DNA of 6,241 nucleotides, from assembly GCA_913050305.1 (NCBI GenBank), contig CAJXAS010000107.1, forward strand, positions 1-6,241, read 5' to 3'. Position numbers and translations under genes: made by a program. The stretch's first letter is position 1, and the number at the start of each line of letters is the position of its first letter. The notes beneath the pieces are model-generated. The model did not search any database. It saw only the letters and a program-made list of their open reading frames with translations, and had not been told where the DNA came from. This DNA is from an uncultured Polaribacter sp. Its GTDB lineage: Bacteria > Bacteroidota > Bacteroidia > Flavobacteriales > Flavobacteriaceae. Of this stretch, positions 1-6,241 are shown one piece after another.

Positions 1-604
1 ACATTTCGCGAAGTAAATCATTTCCTTCACGTGTTCTTTCTCCAACTCCTGCAAAAACTGATAAACCACCATGTCCTTTTGCAATGTTGTTAATTAATTC
101 TTGTATTAATACAGTCTTACCAACTCCGGCTCCACCAAATAAACCAATTTTACCACCTTTTGCATATGGCTCAATTAAATCGATTACTTTAATTCCAGTG
201 AATAAAACTTCTGTTGAAACAGATAAATCTTCAAATTTCGGAGCTGAACGGTGAATTGATAATCCGTCTTTACCTTCTTTCTTTAAATTCCCTAAACCAT
301 CAATAGCATCACCAGTAACATTAAATAAACGACCGTAAATATCGCTTCCAATTGGCATTTGGATAGGGTTACCCGTCGCTAAAACTTCTGTTCCTCTACT
401 TAATCCATCAGTAGCATCCATTGAAATGGTTCTAACTGTATCTTCACCAATATGTTGTTGCACTTCTAAAACTAAAATAGAACCATCAGCTTTTTTAATT
501 TCTAATGAGTCATAAATTTTAGGAAGTTCATTGTTTTCTGTATTGAATTCAACATCAATTACTGGACCAATAATCTGAGAAACTTTTCCTGTTGTTGTAG
601 ACAT
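1..604 (-). CDS. atpD: F1Fo ATP synthase subunit beta, N-terminal part (3' end outside window)
   Basis: This is the catalytic beta subunit of the cytoplasmic F1 sector, which makes ATP from ADP and phosphate using the ion gradient. The first 201 codons are visible; a full protein is usually about 460-505 residues, so about 40% is present. The protein begins MSTTTGKVSQIIGPVIDVEF, a typical beta-barrel domain start. The TGNPIQMPIG stretch follows, then the P-loop GGAGVGKT at residues 157-164 (nt 113-136) with Lys163, and the GVGERTREGND block with Glu189 and Arg190. The Lys-to-Glu spacing of 26 matches E. coli Lys155/Glu181. The frame is open throughout and runs off the left edge. The ATG at 602-604 is the natural start because the family N-terminus begins there. 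No Shine-Dalgarno sequence precedes it, as is usual in Bacteroidota. A promoter lies about 60 bp upstream, and the ompA terminator separates it from the preceding gene. Identity is essentially certain. Confidence 0.97.
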   Translation of the reverse strand, partial: MSTTTGKVSQIIGPVIDVEFNTENNELPKIYDSLEIKKADGSILVLEVQQHIGEDTVRTISMDATDGLSRGTEVLATGNPIQMPIGSDIYGRLFNVTGDAIDGLGNLKKEGKDGLSIHRSAPKFEDLSVSTEVLFTGIKVIDLIEPYAKGGKIGLFGGAGVGKTVLIQELINNIAKGHGGLSVFAGVGERTREGNDLLREM

Positions 605-660
605 CTGTATCTAATTATATTTATTATTTATGTTACGAGATTTAGCATCTCTTTTTCAAG

Positions 661-682
661 ATGCAAAGGTACTTTTTTGCAT
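661..682. repeat. 7-bp inverted repeat enclosing the atpD -7 box
   Basis: The arms ATGCAAA (661-667) and TTTGCAT (676-682) are perfect inverted repeats separated by 8 bp. The dyad contains the whole TACCTTTG -7 box (664-671). It could be an operator. Equally, in A+T-rich DNA, a 7-bp dyad sharing bases with a common promoter box can arise by chance. No regulator can be named. Confidence 0.35.
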
Positions 683-695
683 GGAATAAAAAAAA
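664..695 (-). promoter_or_regulatory. Probable atpD promoter (Bacteroidota type)
   Basis: Read on the minus strand, 671-664 is TACCTTTG, an exact match to the Bacteroidota -7 element TAnnTTTG. It lies 59 bp before the atpD ATG. At the usual 19-nt spacing the -33 element would fall at about 691-694. That position lies inside a run of eight T (688-695), so it reads TTTT rather than TTTG. Transcription should begin at about 655-660, giving a leader of roughly 50 nt. The -7 match is visible in the sequence; the start point is inferred. Confidence 0.7.
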
Positions 696-705
696 GTTTT
701 TTAAA

Positions 706-741
706 AAAAAAGGTCTCATCATTTCTGATGAGACCTTTTTT
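706..741 (-). terminator. Rho-independent terminator of the OmpA gene
   Basis: The arms GGTCTCATC (712-720) and GATGAGACC (727-735) form a perfect 9-bp stem with a 6-nt loop. Flanking A and T runs extend the stem by six A-T pairs to about 15 bp. On the minus strand the hairpin begins 18 nt after the ompA stop and is followed by nine T (711-703), a strong intrinsic terminator. T runs on both sides could also let it stop transcription on the plus strand, but no plus-strand gene is visible here. Confidence 0.93.
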
Positions 742-759
742 CTATATATTTAAAAATAA

Positions 760-2121
760 CTAGTTAGTTACCTTAACTTCTACTCTTCTATTTTGAACTC
801 TACCAGCTCTTGTCTTATTTGAAGCAATAGGACTATCTTGTCCAAAACCTGCAGCAGTTAATCTTGCAGCAGCAACTCCATTTGCTAGTAAATAATCTTT
901 AACAGCATTTGCTCTTGAATTAGATAACTTTAAGTTTCCAGAAACAGATCCAGAATTATCTGTAAAGCCTTTGATTGCAAATTCAGCTTGAGGATATTCA
1001 TTCATAATTGCTAACATACCGTCTAACATATCAGTAACTCCAGATTCAAAACTAGCGCTTTCAAGTTTAAATAAAATAGCTTGTGCAAATGCATTCATAC
1101 CTATTTTAGCTTCATTTGAAATTATTTCAGGACAACCACCTTCTGAAGCAATACCTGCAACATTTGGACATTTATCATCTTTATCTAAAATGCTATCACC
1201 GTCTGTATCTGGCCAAGCACAACCTCCGTTTGCAACAGGACCTGCAGCAGTTGGACATTTATCATTTTTATCAACTACCCCATCTCCATCAGTATCAGGA
1301 CATCCTTTGTTAGCTTTTGTTCCCTTAGCATTAGGACACATATCATCTTTATCTGCGATTCCATCAGCATCAGCATCAGGACAACCGTTCATAGTTGCTA
1401 AACCTGCAACATTCGGACAAGCATCGTCAGAATCTTTGATTCCGTCGCCATCACTATCAGGACAACCTTTAAATTCTGCTAAACCTGCAATTTCAGGACA
1501 AGCATCAAATTTATCATATACTCCATCAGCATCCGTATCTTTTCCTCCGAATTTTATTACTATACCTGCAGTAGATTGAAAATGATTTGCAACATTATCT
1601 ACAAAACCTTTTTTCAAACCATGCTGAAAGTTAAGACCTAAGTTTTCGTTAAACCAAACATTGAAACCTACTGCTCCAGTTGCCATTAACTCAGATTTTT
1701 CAGTTCTACCACTGTTAACAAAATCTCCACCAATACCTACATAAGGATCAAACCAACCTGTTTCTCCAAATAAGTGGTTTAAATCATATTTTACTGAAGC
1801 TCCAACAGACCATAATACGTAATCTGAATCATCTTCCATTTCAAAAAATGTAACTTTATTTAGTGTACCTGCTAATTGAAAAGTAAAACCTTTTTCTAAG
1901 TATTTCTCAACAGAAAGTCTAGAGATTGAAGGCAAAACATTCATATCAGAAGTACCAAATGCATCCTTAAAAAATGCCTCACTTCCAAATTCACCTCCTT
2001 GGTAATCTACTGAATTAATACCAAAACCTACAACCCAAGGGTTATTTGCATCTTGTGCGTTTGCGCTACCAACGACGGCTACCGTAAACAAAGCTATTAT
2101 AGCTAATTTTAAATTTTTCAT
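760..2121 (-). CDS. OmpA-family outer-membrane protein with five thrombospondin type-3 repeats
   Basis: This 453-residue protein probably anchors the outer membrane to peptidoglycan. Residues 1-22 form a Sec signal peptide: positive start, hydrophobic core, likely cleavage at ANA|Q. Residues about 25-192 alternate polar and aromatic/aliphatic residues as in an OmpA-like beta-barrel (barrel inferred). Residues 195-331 hold five D-rich calcium-binding-type repeats, each with a Cys pair 12 residues apart. Residues about 340-453 are an OmpA C-terminal domain: GFTDNSG with Asp388, LSNSRA with Arg403, then GFGQDSP and GRVQNRRVEV. Asp388 and Arg403 are 15 apart, as are E. coli OmpA Asp271 and Arg286, which bind diaminopimelate. 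The ATG at 2119-2121 starts directly at the signal peptide, and an A-rich TTAAACA, with no Shine-Dalgarno, precedes it. It has its own promoter and terminator, so it is probably monocistronic and well expressed. OprF/OmpA-type porin activity is possible but cannot be shown here. Confidence 0.95.
   Translation of the reverse strand: MKNLKLAIIALFTVAVVGSANAQDANNPWVVGFGINSVDYQGGEFGSEAFFKDAFGTSDMNVLPSISRLSVEKYLEKGFTFQLAGTLNKVTFFEMEDDSDYVLWSVGASVKYDLNHLFGETGWFDPYVGIGGDFVNSGRTEKSELMATGAVGFNVWFNENLGLNFQHGLKKGFVDNVANHFQSTAGIVIKFGGKDTDADGVYDKFDACPEIAGLAEFKGCPDSDGDGIKDSDDACPNVAGLATMNGCPDADADGIADKDDMCPNAKGTKANKGCPDTDGDGVVDKNDKCPTAAGPVANGGCAWPDTDGDSILDKDDKCPNVAGIASEGGCPEIISNEAKIGMNAFAQAILFKLESASFESGVTDMLDGMLAIMNEYPQAEFAIKGFTDNSGSVSGNLKLSNSRANAVKDYLLANGVAAARLTAAGFGQDSPIASNKTRAGRVQNRRVEVKVTN
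1129..1539 (-). repeat. Five in-frame 81-bp tandem repeats encoding thrombospondin type-3 units
   Basis: The repeats encode residues 195-331 of the OmpA-family protein. Units in protein order are 1539-1459, 1458-1378, 1377-1297, 1296-1210 and 1209-1129. Four are 81 bp (27 aa). The fourth is 87 bp because residues Ala302-Trp303 are inserted between its second Cys and the closing Pro. Each unit follows D-x-D-x-D-G-x-x-D-x-x-D-x-C-P, then a linker ending in G-C-P. Cys pairs are 208/220, 235/247, 262/274, 289/301 and 318/330. Unit 5 has Ser310 in place of the usual Gly. The acidic loops are known in this family to bind calcium; the region probably forms a rigid spacer in the periplasm. Confidence 0.92.
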
Positions 2122-2157
2122 TGTTTAATTTTTAAATTAAATATTTTTATTAATGAA

Positions 2158-2188
2158 CAAAAATAGACTCTTAAACTGTAATTACAAA
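2158..2188 (-). promoter_or_regulatory. Probable promoter of the OmpA gene (Bacteroidota type)
   Basis: On the minus strand the sequence reads TTTG (2188-2185), a 19-nt spacer (2184-2166), then TATTTTTG (2165-2158). This matches the Bacteroidota consensus TTTG-N19-TAnnTTTG completely. It would start transcription at about 2150-2155, leaving a leader of about 30 nt before the ATG at 2121. The -33 TTTG is itself part of another -7-like octamer, TATCTTTG (2192-2185), which could serve as a second, weaker upstream promoter with no good -33 of its own. The elements are visible; use in the cell is inferred. Confidence 0.75.
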
Positions 2189-2254
2189 GATAATTCTTTA
2201 AAATATCCATAAAAACAGCAATTTTAATAGATTCTAAAGGAGAAAATAGACTCT
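2160..2254. repeat. Short dispersed direct repeats AAAATAGACTCT around the ompA promoter
   Basis: The 12-mer AAAATAGACTCT occurs exactly at 2160-2171 and 2243-2254 (plus-strand reading), 83 bp apart. A shorter copy with one mismatch, AATAGATTCT, lies at 2226-2235. The first copy overlaps the ompA -7 box; the other two lie about 40-65 bp upstream of the -33 element. The arrangement suggests binding sites for a regulator of ompA, but no known operator was recognised. Confidence 0.5.
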
Positions 2255-2307
2255 ATAATATGTCTAAAATACATTATAAACAATAATTTATAAGTAAATT
2301 CCTTAAA

Positions 2308-5300
2308 TTACACCTCTACAACATCTACTTCAGCATTAATATATATGAGTAACTTTTTACCAACTTTAAAATCCATAGATTTTAAAACCCTCTCATATTT
2401 TAGTAATTGCTGATGATGCTCACTCGAAGGACTACCAGTTTTGTAGTCTATAACTGTAACTTCATTTAAATGATTAAAAACTAATCTGTCTGGAATAACT
2501 ACCTGGTTGTCAACATCTACAATTTCCCGCTCGTTAAAAACGGTAACATTTTCAGAAAAATAAATAGCTAATTTCGGATGATTCACAATTAAATACATCC
2601 TCTCTTTGATTAATTTTAATTGAGTTTCGTTAATAAAACCTTTTTGATGATATTGACTTGTCACTGAGTTTACGTCATTCTTTGTAATTATTTTTGATAA
2701 CATTTCGTGGAATAAATTACCAAAATCAATTGCTTTTCCTTGTGCTGTATTCCATAATTTCGAAGCACTAGCCAACAATACAATATTATGCTCCTGCCAA
2801 GGTGTTGAAATAAATTTCTGGTGAATTTCTGTTAAAGATTCGGCTGCTTCTTTATTTTTAATTCTTTCTATTTTTCCAAAATTATACTCTAAAAGATCTT
2901 CTTGCCAAAGATTTTGTTCTTTTAAATAATTGATAAAAATTCCTGAATAATGATTGATATTTTCTACCCCTTTTGCAGAAATTTTCTTTTCTGTAATTAT
3001 ATGTAATTGTTCTACAGCTCTGGTTAAAGAAACATATAATAGATTAAAGTTGTCTAATTCTAATTCTTCTCTCTGCTGATTATAAATTTCCAAACCTCGC
3101 TCATTTATCAAGCTTAAATCTTCCTTATAATCTATTAAAAGCTCCTTAAAATGATACTCTTTTGGTAAATCATCAAACCAAATTTTAGGGTTAATCTGTC
3201 TATAAATATTCACATCACAAGGAAAAATTACTACAGGAAATTCCAAACCTTTAGATTTATGAATAGTCATTACTTGTACAGCATTTGCATTTTCTGAAGC
3301 AACGATGCTTAGTTTGTCTTTTTTAAGTTCCCAAAATTCTAGGAAGGCACCAATATCTGTTGCCTTTCTTTGTTGCTCTAAAACCACATCTAGAAAAAAT
3401 TGAACATATGCATTGGAAGAATTCACAAGTTTGAAACCTCTAATTATTTCTTCAATTTTCTCATAAAAAGGTACTTGCTGAAATACAGAAAAATTAAATG
3501 AAATCCCGTAAGATTTTAGGTTTTCAAAAATGGAAGCATTTGTTGATTTTACATGCCTCTTAAAGAACTCATGTTTTGTTACTTTAAGCTGCAGGTGTTC
3601 ATGCAAGAAATACAAAACTTCAAATCTTTTTTCTTCATCATTTGTATTCTGAATGCTATATAGAAGATCAATAATGAAATTAATTTTAGAGTTGTTCTTT
3701 AATAATAATGTTTCTGATGAAATGATAGAAACCCCATTTTCTGAAAGATAATCTGCAACTGCAATTCCATCTTTTTTAGTTCTTGTAAGTACACAGATTT
3801 CATTCAGATAAAAATCTTCTTTAAGTTGATTTATTTTTTCTAAAACCTTTTTAGGATACTTCACTTTTTCATCCTCTTTCTCCTCTTCTTTTTCTAGGAA
3901 AGATAGCGAAACAAAACCACCTTTCTTCGCGTTTTCTAATTGGCCATTTCCTTCTAAAAAAAGATTTTTGTAAGATTCATTATGAAGAAAATTAGCAGTG
4001 TGGCTAAAGAAAGTATTATTGAAATTGATAATCTCTGAATAACTTCTATAGTTTGTCTCTAAATTCTTTATTTCTTTTTGAATATTAAATGGGCTTATTT
4101 CATTTGAACCCAAATCGATAAACTGCTCTGCCTTACCTCCTCGCCATCTATAAATGGCTTGTTTCCCGTCTCCAACCAATAATAAATTACTATTTTCTTG
4201 GGCTAAAGCATTTTCTATTAAGGGTATTAAATTTTGCCATTGTAAAACAGAAGTATCCTGCATTTCATCGATAAAATAATGCTGAAATCGCTGGCCAATT
4301 CTCTCATATATAAAAGGTGCAGGTTCATTTTTTATATTATCTGAAATTAATTGATTAAATTCTGAATTTAATCGAATATTATTATCTTCTTTTATGTTAT
4401 TTAATTCTGAATTAACATTGTTTAAAACCGCCAATGGAATGATACTTTTTAGTGCAATTTTATTTAATAAATAACTCGAATAAGTGCGGTTGTACAAATC
4501 TTTAGATTGATAATAATACAGTCTCAATTGTTCAGAAATTCCTTCGATTGTATCTTTTGATGCAGCAGAAGCTTTTCCTGCAAAAAGATTTTTACCATCT
4601 TCAATAATCGTGTTTAACCTTGCATCAAATTTTAAATCATCAAATTTTAAAAACCTTAATTTTGTTAACTTTTGAAAGTGCTTTGGATATTGTCCAGTAT
4701 ATGCAAAATCTGACAGCTGAACCCCGCTGTTTTCTATAAAACTTAAAACCTCATTCCCAAATACTTTGTACTCTTTCTCTACGTCTTTATTAGATTTTTG
4801 AATCTTATTTTTCAACTCAAAAAAATCATCTAATTTTTTATCAGCTAATTTCCTAAAATGTTTTACATCATCTTCATTTAATAAAACTTTTGCAAAATCA
4901 TTTAAGTCTTTAGAAATATCCCAAGATTTATCATCGTCTGTTTTATCTAGAGAATAATCTATCAGAAGGCTCGTTAGTTTCTTATCGGTTCCTATCTTAG
5001 AAATTAATACGTCTACTGCTTCATTTAAAAGAGAAATTGCATCCATTTCTACTTCAAAATTAAGAGATAGTCCTAAATCAAATGCAAAACTTTTAATAAT
5101 TTTATGAGTAAAGCTATCTATTGTAGTAATTGAAAAAGCAGAATAATTTTTTAAAATTGCATCTAAAATTTTCTTACTTCTTTCCTGAATAATCGTCGAA
5201 TCTAAATCTGTTTCTCTAAGAATAATTTTAAGTAAATCACTTTCACTTCCTTTTGCAAATTCTTCTAAATTAAACAAGACGCGCTCTTTCATTTCTCCAG

Positions 5301-5454
5301 CAGCCTTATTTGTAAAAGTAATTGCTAATACTTTCTGAAACATAAAAAGATCGTTAGAAGTTAACAAGACCTTTAGGTATTGTTTTACCAACGTAAATGT
5401 TTTACCACTTCCTGCAGAAGCATTGTAAACTTGAAAAGTAGATGTTTGTAACAC
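2308..5454 (-). CDS. UvrD-family helicase fused to RecB-type nuclease (AddA/RecB-like)
   Basis: This protein probably unwinds and trims DNA ends at double-strand breaks for RecA-dependent repair. All superfamily 1A helicase motifs are visible: P-loop ASAGSGKT (12-19), AITFTNKAAGEM (44-55), TTIDSF (110-115), Walker B IDEMQDT (395-401), VGDGKQAIYRWRGG (427-440), LETNYRS (465-471), VMTIHKSKGLEFP (728-740) and LLYVSLTRA (805-813, Arg812). A charged Glu/Lys tract lies at 521-536. The C-terminus (about 892-1020) is a PD-(D/E)XK nuclease with GNLFH (912-916), PDR (Asp989), IDYKTG (Asp1003, Lys1005) and QLLKY (1016-1020), so both activities look intact. At 1048 residues it is somewhat shorter than B. 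subtilis AddA or E. coli RecB (about 1180-1230). The start is GTG (5452-5454): an in-frame TAA lies four codons upstream (5464-5466), and the next Met (38) would lose the P-loop. It sits 38 bp after the permease gene. No AddB- or RecC/RecD-like partner is in the window. Confidence 0.93.
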   Translation of the reverse strand: MLQTSTFQVYNASAGSGKTFTLVKQYLKVLLTSNDLFMFQKVLAITFTNKAAGEMKERVLFNLEEFAKGSESDLLKIILRETDLDSTIIQERSKKILDAILKNYSAFSITTIDSFTHKIIKSFAFDLGLSLNFEVEMDAISLLNEAVDVLISKIGTDKKLTSLLIDYSLDKTDDDKSWDISKDLNDFAKVLLNEDDVKHFRKLADKKLDDFFELKNKIQKSNKDVEKEYKVFGNEVLSFIENSGVQLSDFAYTGQYPKHFQKLTKLRFLKFDDLKFDARLNTIIEDGKNLFAGKASAASKDTIEGISEQLRLYYYQSKDLYNRTYSSYLLNKIALKSIIPLAVLNNVNSELNNIKEDNNIRLNSEFNQLISDNIKNEPAPFIYERIGQRFQHYFIDEMQDTSVLQWQNLIPLIENALAQENSNLLLVGDGKQAIYRWRGGKAEQFIDLGSNEISPFNIQKEIKNLETNYRSYSEIINFNNTFFSHTANFLHNESYKNLFLEGNGQLENAKKGGFVSLSFLEKEEEKEDEKVKYPKKVLEKINQLKEDFYLNEICVLTRTKKDGIAVADYLSENGVSIISSETLLLKNNSKINFIIDLLYSIQNTNDEEKRFEVLYFLHEHLQLKVTKHEFFKRHVKSTNASIFENLKSYGISFNFSVFQQVPFYEKIEEIIRGFKLVNSSNAYVQFFLDVVLEQQRKATDIGAFLEFWELKKDKLSIVASENANAVQVMTIHKSKGLEFPVVIFPCDVNIYRQINPKIWFDDLPKEYHFKELLIDYKEDLSLINERGLEIYNQQREELELDNFNLLYVSLTRAVEQLHIITEKKISAKGVENINHYSGIFINYLKEQNLWQEDLLEYNFGKIERIKNKEAAESLTEIHQKFISTPWQEHNIVLLASASKLWNTAQGKAIDFGNLFHEMLSKIITKNDVNSVTSQYHQKGFINETQLKLIKERMYLIVNHPKLAIYFSENVTVFNEREIVDVDNQVVIPDRLVFNHLNEVTVIDYKTGSPSSEHHQQLLKYERVLKSMDFKVGKKLLIYINAEVDVVEV

Positions 5455-5492
5455 AGCAGTATTTTATTGCAAAATACAAAATATAGCGATTG

Positions 5493-6241
5493 TTATCCTC
5501 TAAATAAAAAGAAATCATCTTTTATCGATTCTATTTTAGAATGATCATTAGTAATAATGTAATCAATTGCTTTATCGGTAAAGTTCTTTCCTTTATCAGT
5601 TAAAGAAATAATACTTTCGTCGATAATTATCATGTTGTTTTTTAGAGCTAAATCTAAAACAGATTTAGATTTTACACGCCGCCAATTAATATGTTCATTT
5701 AAATGATTTATATGGCGTTCACTTATTTCTTGATGATTATTTAAATGCAATAAAAAAGTTAGTAATGAAACCTCTATTTGCTGCTGTTTGTTTCTGTATA
5801 ATACAGAAATTAAGCCTCTTTTTGGAGCAAATAAATATACTAATAAGAATACAATTCCTAAAATTGTGGTCATAGAACCAGAAATAGACGCATCTAACCA
5901 GTGCGCTAACCAATAGCCAGCAATCGCTGAAAAAACACCGAATACAACCGATAAGCTTAACATTCTCTTTAAATTATCGGTTAATAAATATGCGGTTGCT
6001 GCTGGGGCTATCATTAAGGCAACAACTAAAATTGCTCCGACTGCATCAAAAGAACCCACAATAGTAATGGAAGCAACACTCATCAATCCGTAATGAATCA
6101 TGATTGGCGAAAAACCTAAAGCTGTTGCTAATCCGACATCAAACGTGCTAATTTTTAATTCTTTAAAAAAAGCAAATAACAAACCTATGGTTATTAATAA
6201 AATAGTTCCTATGATCCAGAGAGATTTCGGACCTAAATCAG
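5493..6241 (-). CDS. ABC-3 family metal transporter permease with winged-helix-like C-terminal tail (5' end outside window)
   Basis: This is an inner-membrane subunit of an ABC importer for Mn, Zn or Fe (ZnuB/MntB/TroC type); the metal cannot be told from the sequence. The last 248 codons are visible and stay open to the right edge with no stop, so the gene begins outside. Numbering from the first complete codon (Asp, 6237-6239), hydrophobic segments lie at about 7-25, 56-84, 94-110 and 119-136. Family signatures are KISTFDVGLATALGF (29-43), VVALMIAPAATAYLLTD (72-88) and the final helix ending LFAPKRG. From about residue 140 a soluble tail of about 110 residues follows, with helices around QQIEVSLLTFLLHL and SERHINHLNEH, a third at VKSKSVLDLALKNNMI, and a wing-like ISLTDKGKNFTDKAI. 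This resembles a DtxR/MarR-type winged helix and is unusual on a permease. ATPase and binding-protein genes are probably upstream. The helicase gene follows after 38 bp. Confidence 0.9.
   Translation of the reverse strand, partial: DLGPKSLWIIGTILLITIGLLFAFFKELKISTFDVGLATALGFSPIMIHYGLMSVASITIVGSFDAVGAILVVALMIAPAATAYLLTDNLKRMLSLSVVFGVFSAIAGYWLAHWLDASISGSMTTILGIVFLLVYLFAPKRGLISVLYRNKQQQIEVSLLTFLLHLNNHQEISERHINHLNEHINWRRVKSKSVLDLALKNNMIIIDESIISLTDKGKNFTDKAIDYIITNDHSKIESIKDDFFLFRG

Noticed and set aside
645..664. GCATCT/AGATGC 6-bp inverted repeat in the atpD leader
   Set aside because: It overlaps the promoter and would be only partly transcribed; short stem with an 8-nt loop, no regulatory family match.
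1116..1313. Plus-strand open frame of 65 codons opposite the OmpA repeats
   Set aside because: It is antisense to a certain gene, and its Leu/His/Gln-rich low-complexity product is what the opposite strand of the Asp-rich repeats would give. No promoter or family resemblance.
1190..1579. Plus-strand open frame of 129 codons with a repeated PSxSxSGQP motif
   Set aside because: The apparent protein repeats are the complementary-strand shadow of the 81-bp thrombospondin type-3 units; the opposite strand has a complete, well-supported gene.
2177..2186. Perfect 10-bp palindrome TGTAATTACA near the ompA promoter
   Set aside because: A palindrome of this length in nearly 200 bp of A+T-rich DNA is expected by chance fairly often; nothing else supports a site.
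2274..2293. TTATAAA/TTTATAA hairpin as terminator of the helicase gene
   Set aside because: All seven pairs are A-T and no T tract follows on the minus strand, so it would be too weak.
2308..5454. Helicase-nuclease as part of an anti-phage defence system
   Set aside because: The domain order and motifs match AddA/RecB repair enzymes, and the neighbours are housekeeping genes with no defence or mobile genes.
5477..5485. TATATTTTG on the minus strand as a promoter for the helicase gene
   Set aside because: It has three rather than two bases between TA and TTTG and no -33 match, so it does not fit the consensus; co-transcription with the permease is simpler.
6180..6182. TTG at 6180-6182 as the start of the metal permease
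   Set aside because: The frame stays open to the window edge and the extra 19 codons encode a hydrophobic helix typical of the family, so this TTG is an internal Leu codon.

Overview
The window looks like a chromosomal segment from a Flavobacteriaceae-type Bacteroidota, perhaps a marine genus such as Polaribacter or Tenacibaculum. The genus is only a guess. Support comes from the strongly A+T-rich sequence, Bacteroidota-type promoters (TTTG-N19-TAnnTTTG), the lack of Shine-Dalgarno sequences before starts, and an outer-membrane OmpA protein with thrombospondin type-3 repeats. All four genes lie on the minus strand, so transcription runs from right to left. No mobile element, CRISPR array, tRNA or rRNA was seen, and no intergenic stretch exceeds 200 bp.

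In transcription order: (1) 6241-5493 is the 3' part of an ABC-3 family metal (Mn/Zn/Fe) transporter permease. Its start lies beyond the right edge, and it carries a soluble C-terminal tail resembling a winged helix. (2) After 38 bp comes 5454-2308, a 1048-residue UvrD-family helicase fused to a RecB-type PD-(D/E)XK nuclease (AddA/RecB-like). It starts at GTG. (3) After a 185-bp gap holding a near-ideal Bacteroidota promoter and a repeated 12-mer comes 2121-760, an OmpA-family outer-membrane protein with a signal peptide, a barrel-like N-terminal domain, five calcium-binding-type repeats and a peptidoglycan-binding domain. A strong intrinsic terminator at 706-741 ends it. (4) After the terminator and a promoter at about 664-695 comes 604-1, the first 201 codons of atpD (F1 ATP synthase beta), cut by the left edge.

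The genes do not form one pathway. The permease and helicase may share a transcript because the gap is short and holds no good promoter. ompA and atpD each appear to have their own promoter, and the terminator insulates atpD from ompA.

I found no clear undescribed system; most of the window is ordinary housekeeping sequence. The points most worth a second look are the winged-helix-like tail on the permease, the 12-bp repeats around the ompA promoter, the lack of an AddB-type partner beside the helicase-nuclease, and a dyad enclosing the atpD -7 box.
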